This document shows positions 27,572-37,070 of a stretch of 64,000 bases of DNA, in pieces. Below the pieces are notes generated by a model. The model was not told the origin of the DNA. It saw only the letters and a program-made list of their open reading frames with translations, and did not search any database. The position numbers and the translations under genes are program-made. The DNA lies in contig JAPSLP010000001.1 of the NCBI GenBank assembly GCA_031180665.1, forward strand, positions 231,259-295,258. The letters are read 5' to 3'. Each line of letters begins with the position of its first letter. Position 1 is the first letter of the stretch. Origin of the DNA: Cupriavidus sp. GTDB lineage: Bacteria > Pseudomonadota > Gammaproteobacteria > Burkholderiales > Burkholderiaceae.

Positions 27572-29032
27572 ATGTCGCATTCTTCCTCCGCTTTCTTCGA
27601 TCCCGACCGCGCCGCGCCGCGGCCCGCGTCCTTCGACCGCCCGCAGGTGCTGCTGCCCGAATGGACCTTGCTGCGCAATGGTATGGTCCGTGACCACGCG
27701 ATCGTGGTGCAGGACGGCCGCTTTGCCGCGGTGGGTCCGGCCGCGCAGATCGTCGCACAATTCCCGCATCTGCCCACGCTGCCGCTGCCCCGCATGCTGC
27801 TGATGCCGGGGATGATCGATACCCATCATCATCTGACGCAATCGTTCGGCAAGTCGCTGGTATTCGGCGAGCCGTCCGAGATTTTCCGACGCGTGTGGGT
27901 GCCGCTCGAAGGCAGCCTGACCGAGACGCATCTGTACCTGTCCTCCAAGCTCGCCGCGCTCGAGGCGCTGCGCGGCGGCTTCACCACGGTCTGCGATGCC
28001 GGCACGCGTGCCGATGCCGGACTGGAAGCGATCGCGCAGGCAGTCGGCGAGGCCGGCGTGCGCTGCGTGTTGGGCCTGATCTGCAACGATCGCCCCGGCG
28101 GCCAGACTCTCGACGCCGCGCCGATCCGGCGCCGTGCCGAGCGCCATCTGGCGACATACGACGATCATCCGCTGGTGGTGCCGTCGCTGGCGATCTCGAT
28201 TCCCGAGGTGGCCAGCGACGCGATGCTGCGCGACGTCTATCGCCTGTGCGAGGAAGCGGGCCGCGTCTTCCAGACGCACGCCAACGAACATCTGGTCGCC
28301 GTGGAGCGTTCGCTCAATGCGCGGCGCCAGCGGCCGGTCGAACATCTGCAAGCGGTCGGCGCGCTGGGCCCGGCCGCGCTGCTGGCGCACGCGACGCTGG
28401 TGACGCCGCACGAGATCCGCCTGCTGGCCGAACGCGGCGCGGCGGTGGCGTACAACCCCGTTGCCAGCGCCTGGAAGGGCAATGCGGTGGCGCCGGCCGA
28501 AACCATGGCGACCTTCGGCGTGCGCCTGGGCCTGGGCACCGACGGCACCCGCAGCGACGGCTTCCGCCTGCTCGACTATGCCGAGGCCGCGCAGCGCTTT
28601 GCCTTCGGCATCGGCGTGGGCGACTCGTCCTGCGGCGCAGGCTGGCGCTGGCTCGACATGGCCACGCACGATGGCGCCGATGCGGCGGGCCTGGGCAGCG
28701 TCACCGGCGAGATCGCGCCCGGCAAGCAGGCCGACTTCCTGCTGGTCGATTGCGATGTCCCCGAGATGACGCCGTCGTGGGACCTGAGCTGGGAACTGGT
28801 GCGACTGGCCAATCGCGACCAGATCCGCGGCGTCTTCGTCGACGGCCGGCTGCGCCTGTGGGAGGGCTGGCCGCTGGACTGGGACGCGCGCGCGCTGATG
28901 CGCGAGATCCGCCAGATGGCCGAGCAGACCATTACCAACGCACCGATCACCAAACTGCACGATCCGGCGGATGTCCATCGCGCCGCCTGCGGTATGTCGC
29001 TGCGGGCTGCAAAGGACGGAGCGCCGGCATGA
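27572..29032 (+). CDS. amidohydrolase (guanine/8-oxoguanine deaminase or TrzN/AtzB type)
   Basis: 486 residues of the metal-dependent amidohydrolase superfamily, subtype III. Metal and catalytic residues are visible: DTHHHLTQ, QTHANEH, LLAHATL and GLGTDGTRSDG. The C-terminal beta-sandwich includes GEIAPGKQADFLLVDCDVPEM. The family deaminates or hydrolyses heterocyclic rings such as guanine, 8-oxoguanine and triazines. Its place behind an NCS2 permease supports a purine-like substrate. It overlaps the TSUP gene start by four bases (ATGA). Confidence 0.88.
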   Translation: MSHSSSAFFDPDRAAPRPASFDRPQVLLPEWTLLRNGMVRDHAIVVQDGRFAAVGPAAQIVAQFPHLPTLPLPRMLLMPGMIDTHHHLTQSFGKSLVFGEPSEIFRRVWVPLEGSLTETHLYLSSKLAALEALRGGFTTVCDAGTRADAGLEAIAQAVGEAGVRCVLGLICNDRPGGQTLDAAPIRRRAERHLATYDDHPLVVPSLAISIPEVASDAMLRDVYRLCEEAGRVFQTHANEHLVAVERSLNARRQRPVEHLQAVGALGPAALLAHATLVTPHEIRLLAERGAAVAYNPVASAWKGNAVAPAETMATFGVRLGLGTDGTRSDGFRLLDYAEAAQRFAFGIGVGDSSCGAGWRWLDMATHDGADAAGLGSVTGEIAPGKQADFLLVDCDVPEMTPSWDLSWELVRLANRDQIRGVFVDGRLRLWEGWPLDWDARALMREIRQMAEQTITNAPITKLHDPADVHRAACGMSLRAAKDGAPA

Positions 29033-29742
29033 TGGTCGATACGACGATGCTCAGCGTCTGGCTTGCCGTGTTCGCCGGCGCGCTGATCCAGGGCACCACC
29101 GGGATGGGCTTCGCGCTGATCGTGGTGCCGGTGCTCGCGCTGGCCGCGCCGGCGATGCTGCCCGGTTCGCTGCTGATCGCGATGCTGCCGCTCAACGCCT
29201 ATGTGGCCTGGCGCGAGCGGCATGCGATCGATCTGCGCGGCGCCGGCTGGATCAGTGCCGGACGGCTGGCCGGTACCTTCGGCGGCCTGTGGGTGCTGGT
29301 GGCGGTGCCGATGGCCTGGCTCAACGCGCTGGTCGGCGGCAGCACGATCCTGGCGGCCGTGGTGTCGCTGATCGCGCCGGCATTCACGCCCGGCAAGGTG
29401 ACGTTCGCCTCGACCGGCCTGATCACCGGCGTGACCGAGACCGCCACCGGGGTCGGCGGGCCGCCCCTCGCGCTGGCCTACCAGCATGCGCCGGTGGCCA
29501 CGCTGCGCGCGACCGTGGCGCTGTGCTTCCTGGTGGGCGAGATCATCTCGCTGATCGTGCTGGCGGTGGGCGAGCGCCTGGATGCGCCTCAGTGGCACTA
29601 TGCGCTGGGCATGCTGCCGGTGCTCGGCGCCGGCATGCTGGCCAGCCATCTGGTGCATCGGCGCATCAACCAGCGCGCACTGCGGATCGGCGTGCTGGTG
29701 TTCGCGCTGGTATCGGGACTGGTGGTGCTAGTGCGCGGCTGA
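29029..29742 (+). CDS. TSUP family (TauE/SafE-like) membrane exporter
   Basis: 237 residues with about seven to eight transmembrane helices; glycine-rich motifs GALIQGTTGMGFALIVVP near residue 18 and GLITGVTETATGVGGPPLALAY near residue 125 are the TSUP repeats. TSUP proteins export sulfite, sulfoacetate or other organic anions. Two successive ATG codons are possible starts; the first overlaps the amidohydrolase stop. Placement in a purine-type unit suggests export of a product, perhaps an organic acid, but this is inference. Its end overlaps the convergent LacI gene by 15 bases. Confidence 0.88.
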   Translation: MMVDTTMLSVWLAVFAGALIQGTTGMGFALIVVPVLALAAPAMLPGSLLIAMLPLNAYVAWRERHAIDLRGAGWISAGRLAGTFGGLWVLVAVPMAWLNALVGGSTILAAVVSLIAPAFTPGKVTFASTGLITGVTETATGVGGPPLALAYQHAPVATLRATVALCFLVGEIISLIVLAVGERLDAPQWHYALGMLPVLGAGMLASHLVHRRINQRALRIGVLVFALVSGLVVLVRG

Positions 29743-30789
29743 CGTAGCGGACGTAGCCGACGATTCGCGCGGCACCAGCTCGGGCAGCGGCGCCACCACG
29801 GACGCGCGTTCGCCCCGGCCCGAGACATGTTCGAACAGCAGTTCGACGGCCAGCGACGCGACCCGCTCCAGATGCAGATTGACCGCAGTGATCGGCGGCT
29901 GGTGGCTGCGCGCGCGAATGCCATCGTAGCGGGTCACCACCATCAGGTCCTGCGGCACCCGCTTGCCGAGCGATTGGGCATGCGCGATGGCGCCGACCGC
30001 GAACGCATCGACCGGGGCGCACAGCGCATCGATGTCCGGCTGCTCGCGCAGCAGCGCCGCGCAAGCCGCGGCGCCACCCGCTTCGCCTTCGCTCTCCTGC
30101 GCCGAGACGATATGGCAGGGCAGGCCGGTCGCGGCCACGAAGGCGCGATAGGCGCGCTCGGTCTCCACATAGGACTGGCGCGGCGTCGCGCCGATCAGCA
30201 GGCCGATACGGCGCCGGCCCTGCGCGTGCAGATGCTCCAGCAGCAGCCGTGCGGTGTATTCCGAATGCAGATCGACGAAGGGCACCGGGTCCTCGGTGCC
30301 GGGCTCGCGGCCGATCGACACGATGCTGACGCCGCGCTGGCGCAGCAGCGCGATATGCGCATCATCGGCGACCGGCTCGATGACGATGGCGCCATCGATG
30401 TCCAGGCTGTCGAGCAGGCCGCCCGCGCCTTCCAGCGGCGGCACCAGCACCACGCCAATGCCGCGGCCCAGCGCCGCTTCGGCGGCGATCGCCGCCACTT
30501 CCATCATGAATCCCAGCCGCGAGGTGCCGCCCGCCACCGCGAAGGGCATCGACGACACCAGCGCGATGCTGTTGGCGCGCCCCGAGCGCAGCCGCTGCGC
30601 GCGGACGCTGGGCCGATAGCCGAGCTGCTGCGCGATCTGCTTGACCCGGGCCCGCGTGGCGGGATCGACCACGCCGCGATCGTTCAGCGCATGCGATACC
30701 GTCGTCAGCGAGACGCCGGCCTCGCGGGCCACGTCGTGGATGGTGATGCGTCGGTGCGGGACGGATGCGCTCGGCCTCGGGTCTTTCAT
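29728..30789 (-). CDS. LacI-family transcriptional regulator
   Basis: 353 residues. The HTH (ITIHDVAREAGVSLTTVSHALNDRGVVDPATRARVKQIAQQLGY) with hinge helix (RLRSGRANSIALV) is followed by a type I periplasmic-binding-protein-like core. The C-terminus carries Ser/Thr/Ala repeats (SSATSATSAAH). An upstream in-frame extension is Arg/Ser-rich and not used. The gene is convergent with the NCS2-amidohydrolase-TSUP unit and is the best candidate to bind the palindrome at 25951-25970. The effector may be a purine or its breakdown product. Confidence 0.9.
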   Translation of the reverse strand: MKDPRPSASVPHRRITIHDVAREAGVSLTTVSHALNDRGVVDPATRARVKQIAQQLGYRPSVRAQRLRSGRANSIALVSSMPFAVAGGTSRLGFMMEVAAIAAEAALGRGIGVVLVPPLEGAGGLLDSLDIDGAIVIEPVADDAHIALLRQRGVSIVSIGREPGTEDPVPFVDLHSEYTARLLLEHLHAQGRRRIGLLIGATPRQSYVETERAYRAFVAATGLPCHIVSAQESEGEAGGAAACAALLREQPDIDALCAPVDAFAVGAIAHAQSLGKRVPQDLMVVTRYDGIRARSHQPPITAVNLHLERVASLAVELLFEHVSGRGERASVVAPLPELVPRESSATSATSAAH

Positions 30790-30947
30790 GCGTTGTCGGT
30801 GACGGAGCAGGGTAGCGGTGGCGATGCGGCGCGCGAACAGACGTGGCGGCGATCGCATGGACGAACTGCGCGCTCGCGATGCCTGCGATCGGCGCGGTGG
30901 CAAGCATACACCAGCGATCTCGCCGCTCCGTCATGCGTCCCACGCCA

Positions 30948-31769
30948 TCAGGCGCTCACCGCCACCACATGCGCCGATAGCCGGCCCTCGATCGGCCCTT
31001 CGCCGAACTGGCTGCGGACCGCCGCCTCGCAATACTCGGTGGCACGTTGGATGGCATCGCCGCCGCGCCCTTCGAGCTCCGCGCGCATCGGCGTGGCCTG
31101 GCAGAAGCCAACGGCAGGAACGCGCGCCGATTCGGCGTGGCTGCGCTTGCGTACCGTATCGAAGCCCGGGGCGGTGGCAAAACCGCCGGCGCGCAGGTCG
31201 CGTTCGATCACGTCGCGCTGGTGGTAGCCATGCGGGGTGCGGGCCATGAAGTCTGGCGGCGAGTCCGGGAAGCACTCGGCCAGCGCGCGCGACACCGCGT
31301 TGGCGAAGTCGTTTTCCTCGATGCGGTCCCAGACATTGAACACGAACGTGCCGCCGGGCTGCAGTACCCGCCGCGCCTCGGCGAAGGCCCTGGCCTTGTC
31401 CGGGAAGAACATCACGCCGAACTGGCACACCACCAGATCGAAGCTGCCATCGTCGAAGGGCAACTGCATCGCATCGGCCTGGCGCCATTCGACCACGCGG
31501 CCGCCGAGGCCGACCGCCTCGGCACGCGCCAGCATCGGTGCGTTCAGGTCGGTGACGACGAGCTCGGCCTCGTCGGGCAGCACCTTGGCCATTGCGCGCG
31601 TGACCACGCCGGTGCCCGCGGCGATCTCCAGCAGGCGGGAAGGGCGCCGCTCGCCCACGCGGCGGGCCAGGTCGTCGGCATAGGGCTGGAAGATCATCGG
31701 CACGAGGTATTGCTCATACAGCTCGGGAATCGGGCCGGTAAACAGCTTGTCGGCATTCGGTGTGGTCAT
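30948..31769 (-). CDS. class I SAM-dependent methyltransferase
   Basis: 273 residues. SAM motif I is LLEIAAGTGVVTRAMAK near residues 45-61, motif II VVTDLNAPMLARAE, and motif IV DLVVCQFGVMFFPDKARAFAEARRVLQPGG, a Methyltransf_11/25 pattern close to UbiE/arsenite-type enzymes. The substrate cannot be named. The start MTTPNADKLFTG is preceded by GGAGACTCGCC. It is single on the minus strand, with the LacI gene after it. Confidence 0.88.
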   Translation of the reverse strand: MTTPNADKLFTGPIPELYEQYLVPMIFQPYADDLARRVGERRPSRLLEIAAGTGVVTRAMAKVLPDEAELVVTDLNAPMLARAEAVGLGGRVVEWRQADAMQLPFDDGSFDLVVCQFGVMFFPDKARAFAEARRVLQPGGTFVFNVWDRIEENDFANAVSRALAECFPDSPPDFMARTPHGYHQRDVIERDLRAGGFATAPGFDTVRKRSHAESARVPAVGFCQATPMRAELEGRGGDAIQRATEYCEAAVRSQFGEGPIEGRLSAHVVAVSA

Positions 31770-32099
31770 GGCGAGTCTCCTGGCAGGCCTGCGGGGGCGG
31801 GGCGCCCGCCGCTTCATTCGTCCTGCCAGTCCATGCTAGACGGCGATCGGTGCTTGGGCGGACGCCAATCGCCGGCTTCGGGCCGGATGCGGGATAGGTG
31901 CGTCTTCACCGGCGCGCGTGCCATGTCCATCGGCGGTTCTGTACTTTTATGCTCGATTTTTTCGTTCTGTTGCAGGTTTGCACACAGAACTGTTCTACAC
32001 GCCGGGCCGCACCCATAGGATCGGCGCGTCGCCGTGCCGTATGACCGGCGACAGCCGTCTTCCTTCCCTTGCTTCTCTACCCCCTTCAGGAGCCATATC

Positions 32100-32474
32100 G
32101 TGCAAACCAGCCGTACTCCGCTACTTGGCCACACCACGCCTTCGATGAACGATTTTGGAACGACAGGCGACCGGGTCCATCCACCGACAGACTGGCGGAT
32201 CACCATCGATCCTGATACCCGCCTGAAATGCTGTCTCAAGGACTACCGGGCGGTAATAGGGTGGAGCGCCGCAACCGCTGTCGTGGGTGGCATTACCTAC
32301 CTGACCAGCCACAGTTGGCCCCAAACCGCCATCATGTCAGCCTTTTGCGTCGTAGCAAGCGGATGTGCGCCCGCCTTCTACGGCGTGATGGATTGGCTTG
32401 AGGCCAAGGGGTGCATCAAGATCGACGCCGGGTACGGCGGCTCCGGATTCGGCGTGGGGCTGGCAGGCGTCTAG
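32100..32474 (+). CDS. small putative membrane protein, unknown family
   Basis: 124 residues from a GTG start preceded by TTCAGGAGCC; an ATG 15 codons later is the alternative. Two hydrophobic segments are visible (AVIGWSAATAVVGGITYL near residue 55 and AIMSAFCVVASGCAPAFYGVMDWL near residue 80), followed by a glycine-rich end. The GC content is visibly lower than that of its neighbours, which hints at acquisition by transfer. Its last 4 bases overlap the convergent FAD oxidoreductase gene. I do not recognise the family. Confidence 0.6.
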   Translation: MQTSRTPLLGHTTPSMNDFGTTGDRVHPPTDWRITIDPDTRLKCCLKDYRAVIGWSAATAVVGGITYLTSHSWPQTAIMSAFCVVASGCAPAFYGVMDWLEAKGCIKIDAGYGGSGFGVGLAGV

Positions 32475-33709
32475 TCCATGGGGCGGCGCGTGCCAGGTGC
32501 TTGCCCGGGGTGATACCCCGGCTCCGCCATCTCGAACGCCGTCCCACGGTGCGCCAGCGGCGGGTAAATCCACTGCCGATTGATCTGCCGCTTGAGCGCC
32601 TTCGCTTCCGCACCGGTAAGCTGGACCTCGCGCTGCCAGCCTTCGGTCAGCACCGCCCCCCATGGCCCGAGGTCCAGGCAGGTGACATAGCGCGGCTGGG
32701 CATACGGCGTCGGCGGCACGCCCAGCAGATCCGCCATCGCGTTGTTGCCGGCGACCCGGCCAAGCGGCATCGCGTGCTGGCAGGACATCAGCGTGCGGTG
32801 GCCGGCCTCGTCGGTCTGCGCGCTCGCGGCATCGCCGGCGACGAACACGCTCGAGACGCCCGGCACGCGCAGATCGCCATCGACCAGCAGCCGTCCGGCG
32901 CGGTCGCGCTCGGCGGGGATCTGCCGCGTCAGCGGTGTCGCCGTGACGCCGCCGGTCCAAATGACGGTGGCCGCATCAATCCGCTTGCCATCGCCCAGCG
33001 TGATGCCCTGGGCGTCGACCGCCGTTACCGCGACGCCCAGGCGGCGTTGCACCCCTAGCGCGTCCAGCGCCTGCTCGATGACGGGACGCGGCCCGGGTCC
33101 CAGATCGGGGCCGATCGCATCCGCCTGCTCCACCACAATCACCTGTACCTCGCTGTTGCCGCCCAGCGCTGCACGCAGGCGCGCCGGCATGTCGGCGGCG
33201 GTCTCGATGCCGGTGAAGCCGCCGCCGGCCACTACCACCGTATTGCGCGCGGTGGACCACGGCCGCTCGGCCAGCGCGGACAGATGCCGCTCCAGCGCGA
33301 CGGCGTCTTCCCGCTGATCGACGCTGAAGGCGAACCGGGTCAGGCCCGGCAGTGGCGGCATCGCCAGGCGGCTGCCCGCGGCGAGCACCATCCGGTCGTA
33401 GCGGATTTCGCTGCGCCGGCCGTCGCCATCGCGCAGCGCGATGCGGCTTGCGGCGGCATCGATGCTGTCGACCCAGCCGGCGACGAAGCGCACGCGGACG
33501 GTGTCGAACAGCGCATCGAGCGGCGCCGCCATGCGCGCCGGCGCGCTTTCATAGAGCCGAGGCCGCAGCGTGATGGCGGCTTCGGGCGCCACCACGACGA
33601 TTTCGATGGCATCCGGCGCGACGCCGTGGCGATCGCGCAGTCTGGCGGCGGCCAGCGCCGCATACATGCCGGCAAAACCGGCCCCGACGATAACGACTTG
33701 CTTGCTCAT
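32471..33709 (-). CDS. FAD-dependent oxidoreductase, type II NADH dehydrogenase-like
   Basis: 412 residues of the Pyr_redox_2 fold. The FAD motif is VVIVGAGFAGMYAALAAARL at residues 4-23, the NAD(P)H motif VVVAGGGFTGIETAADMPARL near residue 160, and the second FAD motif VSSVFVAGDAASAQ near residue 295. This is the pattern of NDH-2 and of membrane-associated NADH:quinone oxidoreductases, which do not pump protons. The start MSKQVVIVG is clear. No partner is adjacent; the small membrane protein is convergent. Confidence 0.87.
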   Translation of the reverse strand: MSKQVVIVGAGFAGMYAALAAARLRDRHGVAPDAIEIVVVAPEAAITLRPRLYESAPARMAAPLDALFDTVRVRFVAGWVDSIDAAASRIALRDGDGRRSEIRYDRMVLAAGSRLAMPPLPGLTRFAFSVDQREDAVALERHLSALAERPWSTARNTVVVAGGGFTGIETAADMPARLRAALGGNSEVQVIVVEQADAIGPDLGPGPRPVIEQALDALGVQRRLGVAVTAVDAQGITLGDGKRIDAATVIWTGGVTATPLTRQIPAERDRAGRLLVDGDLRVPGVSSVFVAGDAASAQTDEAGHRTLMSCQHAMPLGRVAGNNAMADLLGVPPTPYAQPRYVTCLDLGPWGAVLTEGWQREVQLTGAEAKALKRQINRQWIYPPLAHRGTAFEMAEPGYHPGQAPGTRRPMD

Positions 33710-33924
33710 GACACCCCCACGATTGGCAACGACAGAGGACCCTTCCGGATCGACAGGTGGGGATGGTAGGGGTGGCGGAGCCGGCGGGAACAGTACCAAG
33801 AGTTGAGCAAATGCAGGCACCATCGAATGCCGGCATCGTCGCGCGCCGGGGCACGGTATTGCCCGCTGGGGGCTGCCATGGACTGCTACGGGCTGCGGCG
33901 GGTGACTGCGAGCCGCTGCGGGGC

Positions 33925-35339
33925 TCAGCACATCTGCGCCAGCAATGCCATCAACGTGTCGCAAGCCGGCCCGAGCCGTGCCCCGGTCAGATTGGTGACG
34001 CCGAGCAGCAAGCCGCGCTGCTGCGGGTGCCGCTCGGGGTCGGCATACCAGCGCGAGACGGCGGAGGGCGCGATGCCGCGGCGCACCGCTTCGGCCGCGA
34101 TCGCGCGATCGTCACAGCCGGGCGGCAGCCGAAGCCGCACCGCCAGCCCGGCCATCGCATCGACGTCCGCCTGCGAGCCCAGACGGGCCCGCAGAAGGGC
34201 GCGCTGCGCATACAGCGTCTTCATATGCCGCAGATGGCGCAGATAGTGCCCGTCGGCCATGAACTCGGCAAAGGCCAGCTGTGTCGCCAGGTTCGGCGCG
34301 GGAGCCAGGCAGCCGGCCACCTCGGCGAAGCGTTCGGCCAGCGGCAGTGGCGCCACCACGAAGCCCAGCCCCAACGCCGGGCTCATCGTCTTGCTGAACG
34401 TCCCGATATGGATCACGCGGCCGTGCCGATCGGCGGCCGCCAGGGCGGGCGTGGCGCGGCCCTGCAGTTGCAGTTCGCTCAGATAGTCGTCCTCGACGAT
34501 CCAGCCTGTGCGCGGCCTGCCCAGCGCAGCAGCGCCTGGCGCCGCGCCGGCGACATCGGCACGCCCGTCGGCGCCTGCTGGCCAGGCGTCACCACGGCGA
34601 GCGCCGCCTCGGGCGCGAGGGCAAGACCGCGTTCGACGTCGAGCCCATGCGCGTCCACCGGTATCGGCACCGCGCGCAGCCCGGCCAGTTGCAGGCCGGT
34701 CCGCGTGACCATATAGCCGGGCTCTTCCATCCAGGCGGTGCGGCCGGCGAGCTGCAGCGCGGCCAGCGTCAGCCCCAGCCCGCCGCGATAGCCGGCGGTC
34801 AGCACGATCTGATCCGGCGCGCAATGGATGCCGCGTGCGATCGCCAGATAGCTGGCCAGCTGCGAGCGCAGCGTCGCCGCGCCGCGCGGATCGGGATAGG
34901 TGACCGGCGACATCGCGCCGGCGCGCAGCGCGCGCGCCCGCAGCCGGGACCACAGCTTGGCCGGAAACGCGTCCTGCGCGGACACGCCCATCTCGAACGG
35001 CAGCGGGAGCGCGGAGAAGTCGTGGAGGAGGCCGCTCAGCGGCGCGTTCAGCGCCGGCGCCGGCGCGGCTGTGGACGCGGGTCGCGCCGGCTCTGTGGCG
35101 ACGCGGGTACCGGCCGCTCCGGCCGTGACGACCAGCCGCTCGTCGATCAGCCGTTCATAGGCGCTGCGGACGGTGCCGCGGCCCACGCCAAGCCGGGCCG
35201 CGAGATCGCGCCACGAGGGCAGCCGCGCGCCGGGCGCCAGCCGCCCATCGCGGATCGCCAGGCGCAGATTGCCGGCGATCTGCGCGCTCAGGGGTTCGGA
35301 TGACGATCGGTCGAGACTGACGTCGAGGCTGGGGTCCAT
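33925..35339 (-). pseudogene. MocR/PdxR-family regulator, frameshifted
   Basis: Two overlapping minus-strand frames make up one MocR-type protein: a GntR winged helix (ARLPSWRDLAARLGVGRGTVRSAYERLIDERLV) and the first half of an aminotransferase fold end at TGA near 34479, while the rest (WIVEDDYLSELQLQG, the PLP-lysine motif GTFSKTMSPALGLGF, and the C-terminal lobe) is in another frame from about 34520. The shift lies in the stretch encoding LRWAGRA / GWIVEDDY, around 34505-34525. It is either a pseudogene or a sequencing error. It is divergent from a NADP-binding protein gene, its probable target. Confidence 0.85.
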
Positions 35340-35535
35340 GCGGAAACATTCGATCGGCGTTGCACAGCCGCCTTGCAGGGCAAGGCGGCGCTGGACAGGC
35401 ATTCTAAGCCGCAGCCCTGGCAGCAACGGCATGGAGGGCGCGGGCATTTTGACCTAGAGTGGCGACAGTGGCCGCGGCCAGGGCAGCGTTCGCGCCGCGC
35501 TTCCTGCCGCCCGTTGCCGTTTGGAGGACATCGCC

Positions 35536-36462
35536 ATGGACCGTCCGTTATTGCGTCGGCTTCCGCGCCTGCTACGGAGGCAGTTGCCGGCCCAGTTACC
35601 GATGCGTTTGCCGACTCGGTTGCCGACCCCGTTGCCGCCGTCGCATCCGTTGCCGCTGCTGCAGCGGCCCGACCCCCACCGGCGGCGGCTGCTGGCAGTC
35701 GGTGGCGCGATGCTATTGCCTGCCGCATGGCCAGGCCTCGCCTCGGCGCAATCGCCATCGCAATCGCCATCGCCATCGCCGCGGCAGTCGGTGCCCCGTC
35801 CATCGGGCAGCAAGCCGATGCAGATCGGCGTGATCGGCAGCGGCCGCATCGGCGGCACAGTGGGAGGGCTATGGGTCAAGGCCGGCTATCCGGTCTTGTT
35901 CTCGTCGCGGCATCCGGAACAGCTCAAGCCGCTGGTCGACGGGCTGGGGCCACTGGCCCGGGCGGGTACCGTGGCGGAGGCGGTCGCTTTCGGCGATGTG
36001 CTGTTCGTTGCCGTGCCCTATGGCGCGCTGCCCGAGATCGGCAAGGCGCATGGCCGCGGGATGGCGGGCAAGGTGGTGCTGGACGCGACCAACGCCTATC
36101 GCCATCGCGATGGCGCCGCGGGCGAGGATGCGCTGGCCAACGGCATCGGTCCGACCACGGCGAAATACCTGGCGGGCGCGCGGATCGTGCGCGCCTTCAA
36201 TTTCACCAGCGCCAGCGATTTTGCGACCCGGCACCATCAGGAACCGCGGATCGCGATACCGATCGCCGGCGACGACCGGGCCGCGCTCGACACCGCCTCC
36301 GAACTGGTGCGGGCCGCCGGCTTCGAGCCCGTCGTCATCGGTCCGTTGAAGATCGCCGACAGCTTCGCACCCGGCGGGCCGCTGTTCCGGCAGGTCGGCA
36401 GCGCCGACGAACTGCGGCAGAAGGCCAAGGCCGCAGTGCCGGCGCAGCCGGCCGGGCGCTAG
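35536..36462 (+). CDS. exported NADP-binding (F420-dependent NADP reductase-like) protein
   Basis: 308 residues. The first 100 are unusual: Leu/Pro/Arg-rich repeats, then a Tat-like or Sec-like stretch (RRRLLAVGGAMLLPAAWPGLASAQ) and a short Ser-Pro-Gln repeat. The rest is a Rossmann domain (MQIGVIGSGRIGGTVGGLWVKAGYPVLFSSR) of the NPD/F420_oxidored family, related to NADP-dependent reductases and to the STEAP/Fno fold. The RR signal suggests folding in the cytoplasm before Tat export with cofactor. The start has TTGGAGGACATC upstream. It is divergent from the frameshifted MocR gene. Confidence 0.82.
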   Translation: MDRPLLRRLPRLLRRQLPAQLPMRLPTRLPTPLPPSHPLPLLQRPDPHRRRLLAVGGAMLLPAAWPGLASAQSPSQSPSPSPRQSVPRPSGSKPMQIGVIGSGRIGGTVGGLWVKAGYPVLFSSRHPEQLKPLVDGLGPLARAGTVAEAVAFGDVLFVAVPYGALPEIGKAHGRGMAGKVVLDATNAYRHRDGAAGEDALANGIGPTTAKYLAGARIVRAFNFTSASDFATRHHQEPRIAIPIAGDDRAALDTASELVRAAGFEPVVIGPLKIADSFAPGGPLFRQVGSADELRQKAKAAVPAQPAGR

Positions 36463-37070
36463 CGCTCGACGATCAGAGCCGATACAGGGACGCCGACGGG
36501 CCTCCCGGCGGGCTCGTCAGGTTGCGCACGGTGAGCTTTGCCAGCAGGTTCGTCCGTGCCGCGTCGCTCGATTGACCTCTGTGGATCGGTGCCATCGCGT
36601 TGTCCTGGATGCCGGCCGGCGGTTGGCTGTCGGGGGGCGATCCCGACGCGACGCGCGCTTCGCCGGCGCCCAACTCCAGTCGTAATAATTCGACTGCTGC
36701 CACGGGATTGGCGCCGGACTCAAGCGGATATGGAAGGGAAACGGCCTGCGGGGGCGTGGCGGCGCCCGTCGAAGTGGTGTGCAGGGGGGAAGTTTGGAGG
36801 TGAACGTTGAGGGAGGAACCGCGGCGTGCCGGCTGGCGTGCTGCTGCGCCGCCACCGCGGTCCGGCTCGTGTCCGCGACGCGGACCGCGCGATGGCGGCG
36901 AGCGCCGCCGCAGCGCGCTTCCGATATGCGGCGAGGAACGAAGCAAGCGCGCCGCGCGGGAAAGCGCCATGCCGCCGGCCGCTGCGCTCGGCGACGATAG
37001 AATGCCTGCGCGCCGGACCGTTCCGTCTCAGTAGCCGGATTTCCGGCGACACCGACCAGGGAGGATGACG
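36463..37070. other. intergenic, no confident gene
   Basis: About 600 bases between the NADP-binding protein gene and a small plus-strand gene. Several frames are open on both strands, all Arg/Ala/Pro-rich. One minus-strand frame (about 36473-36810) reads NPVAAVELLRLELGAGEARV and TNLLAKLTVRNLT, which looks somewhat protein-like, but it has no good start and no recognisable family. The left half has a lower GC content than its surroundings. Confidence 0.4.

Noticed and set aside
36473..36810. Minus-strand frame with some protein-like residues
   Set aside because: There is no good start or ribosome-binding site and no recognised family; kept only as a remark in the intergenic entry.
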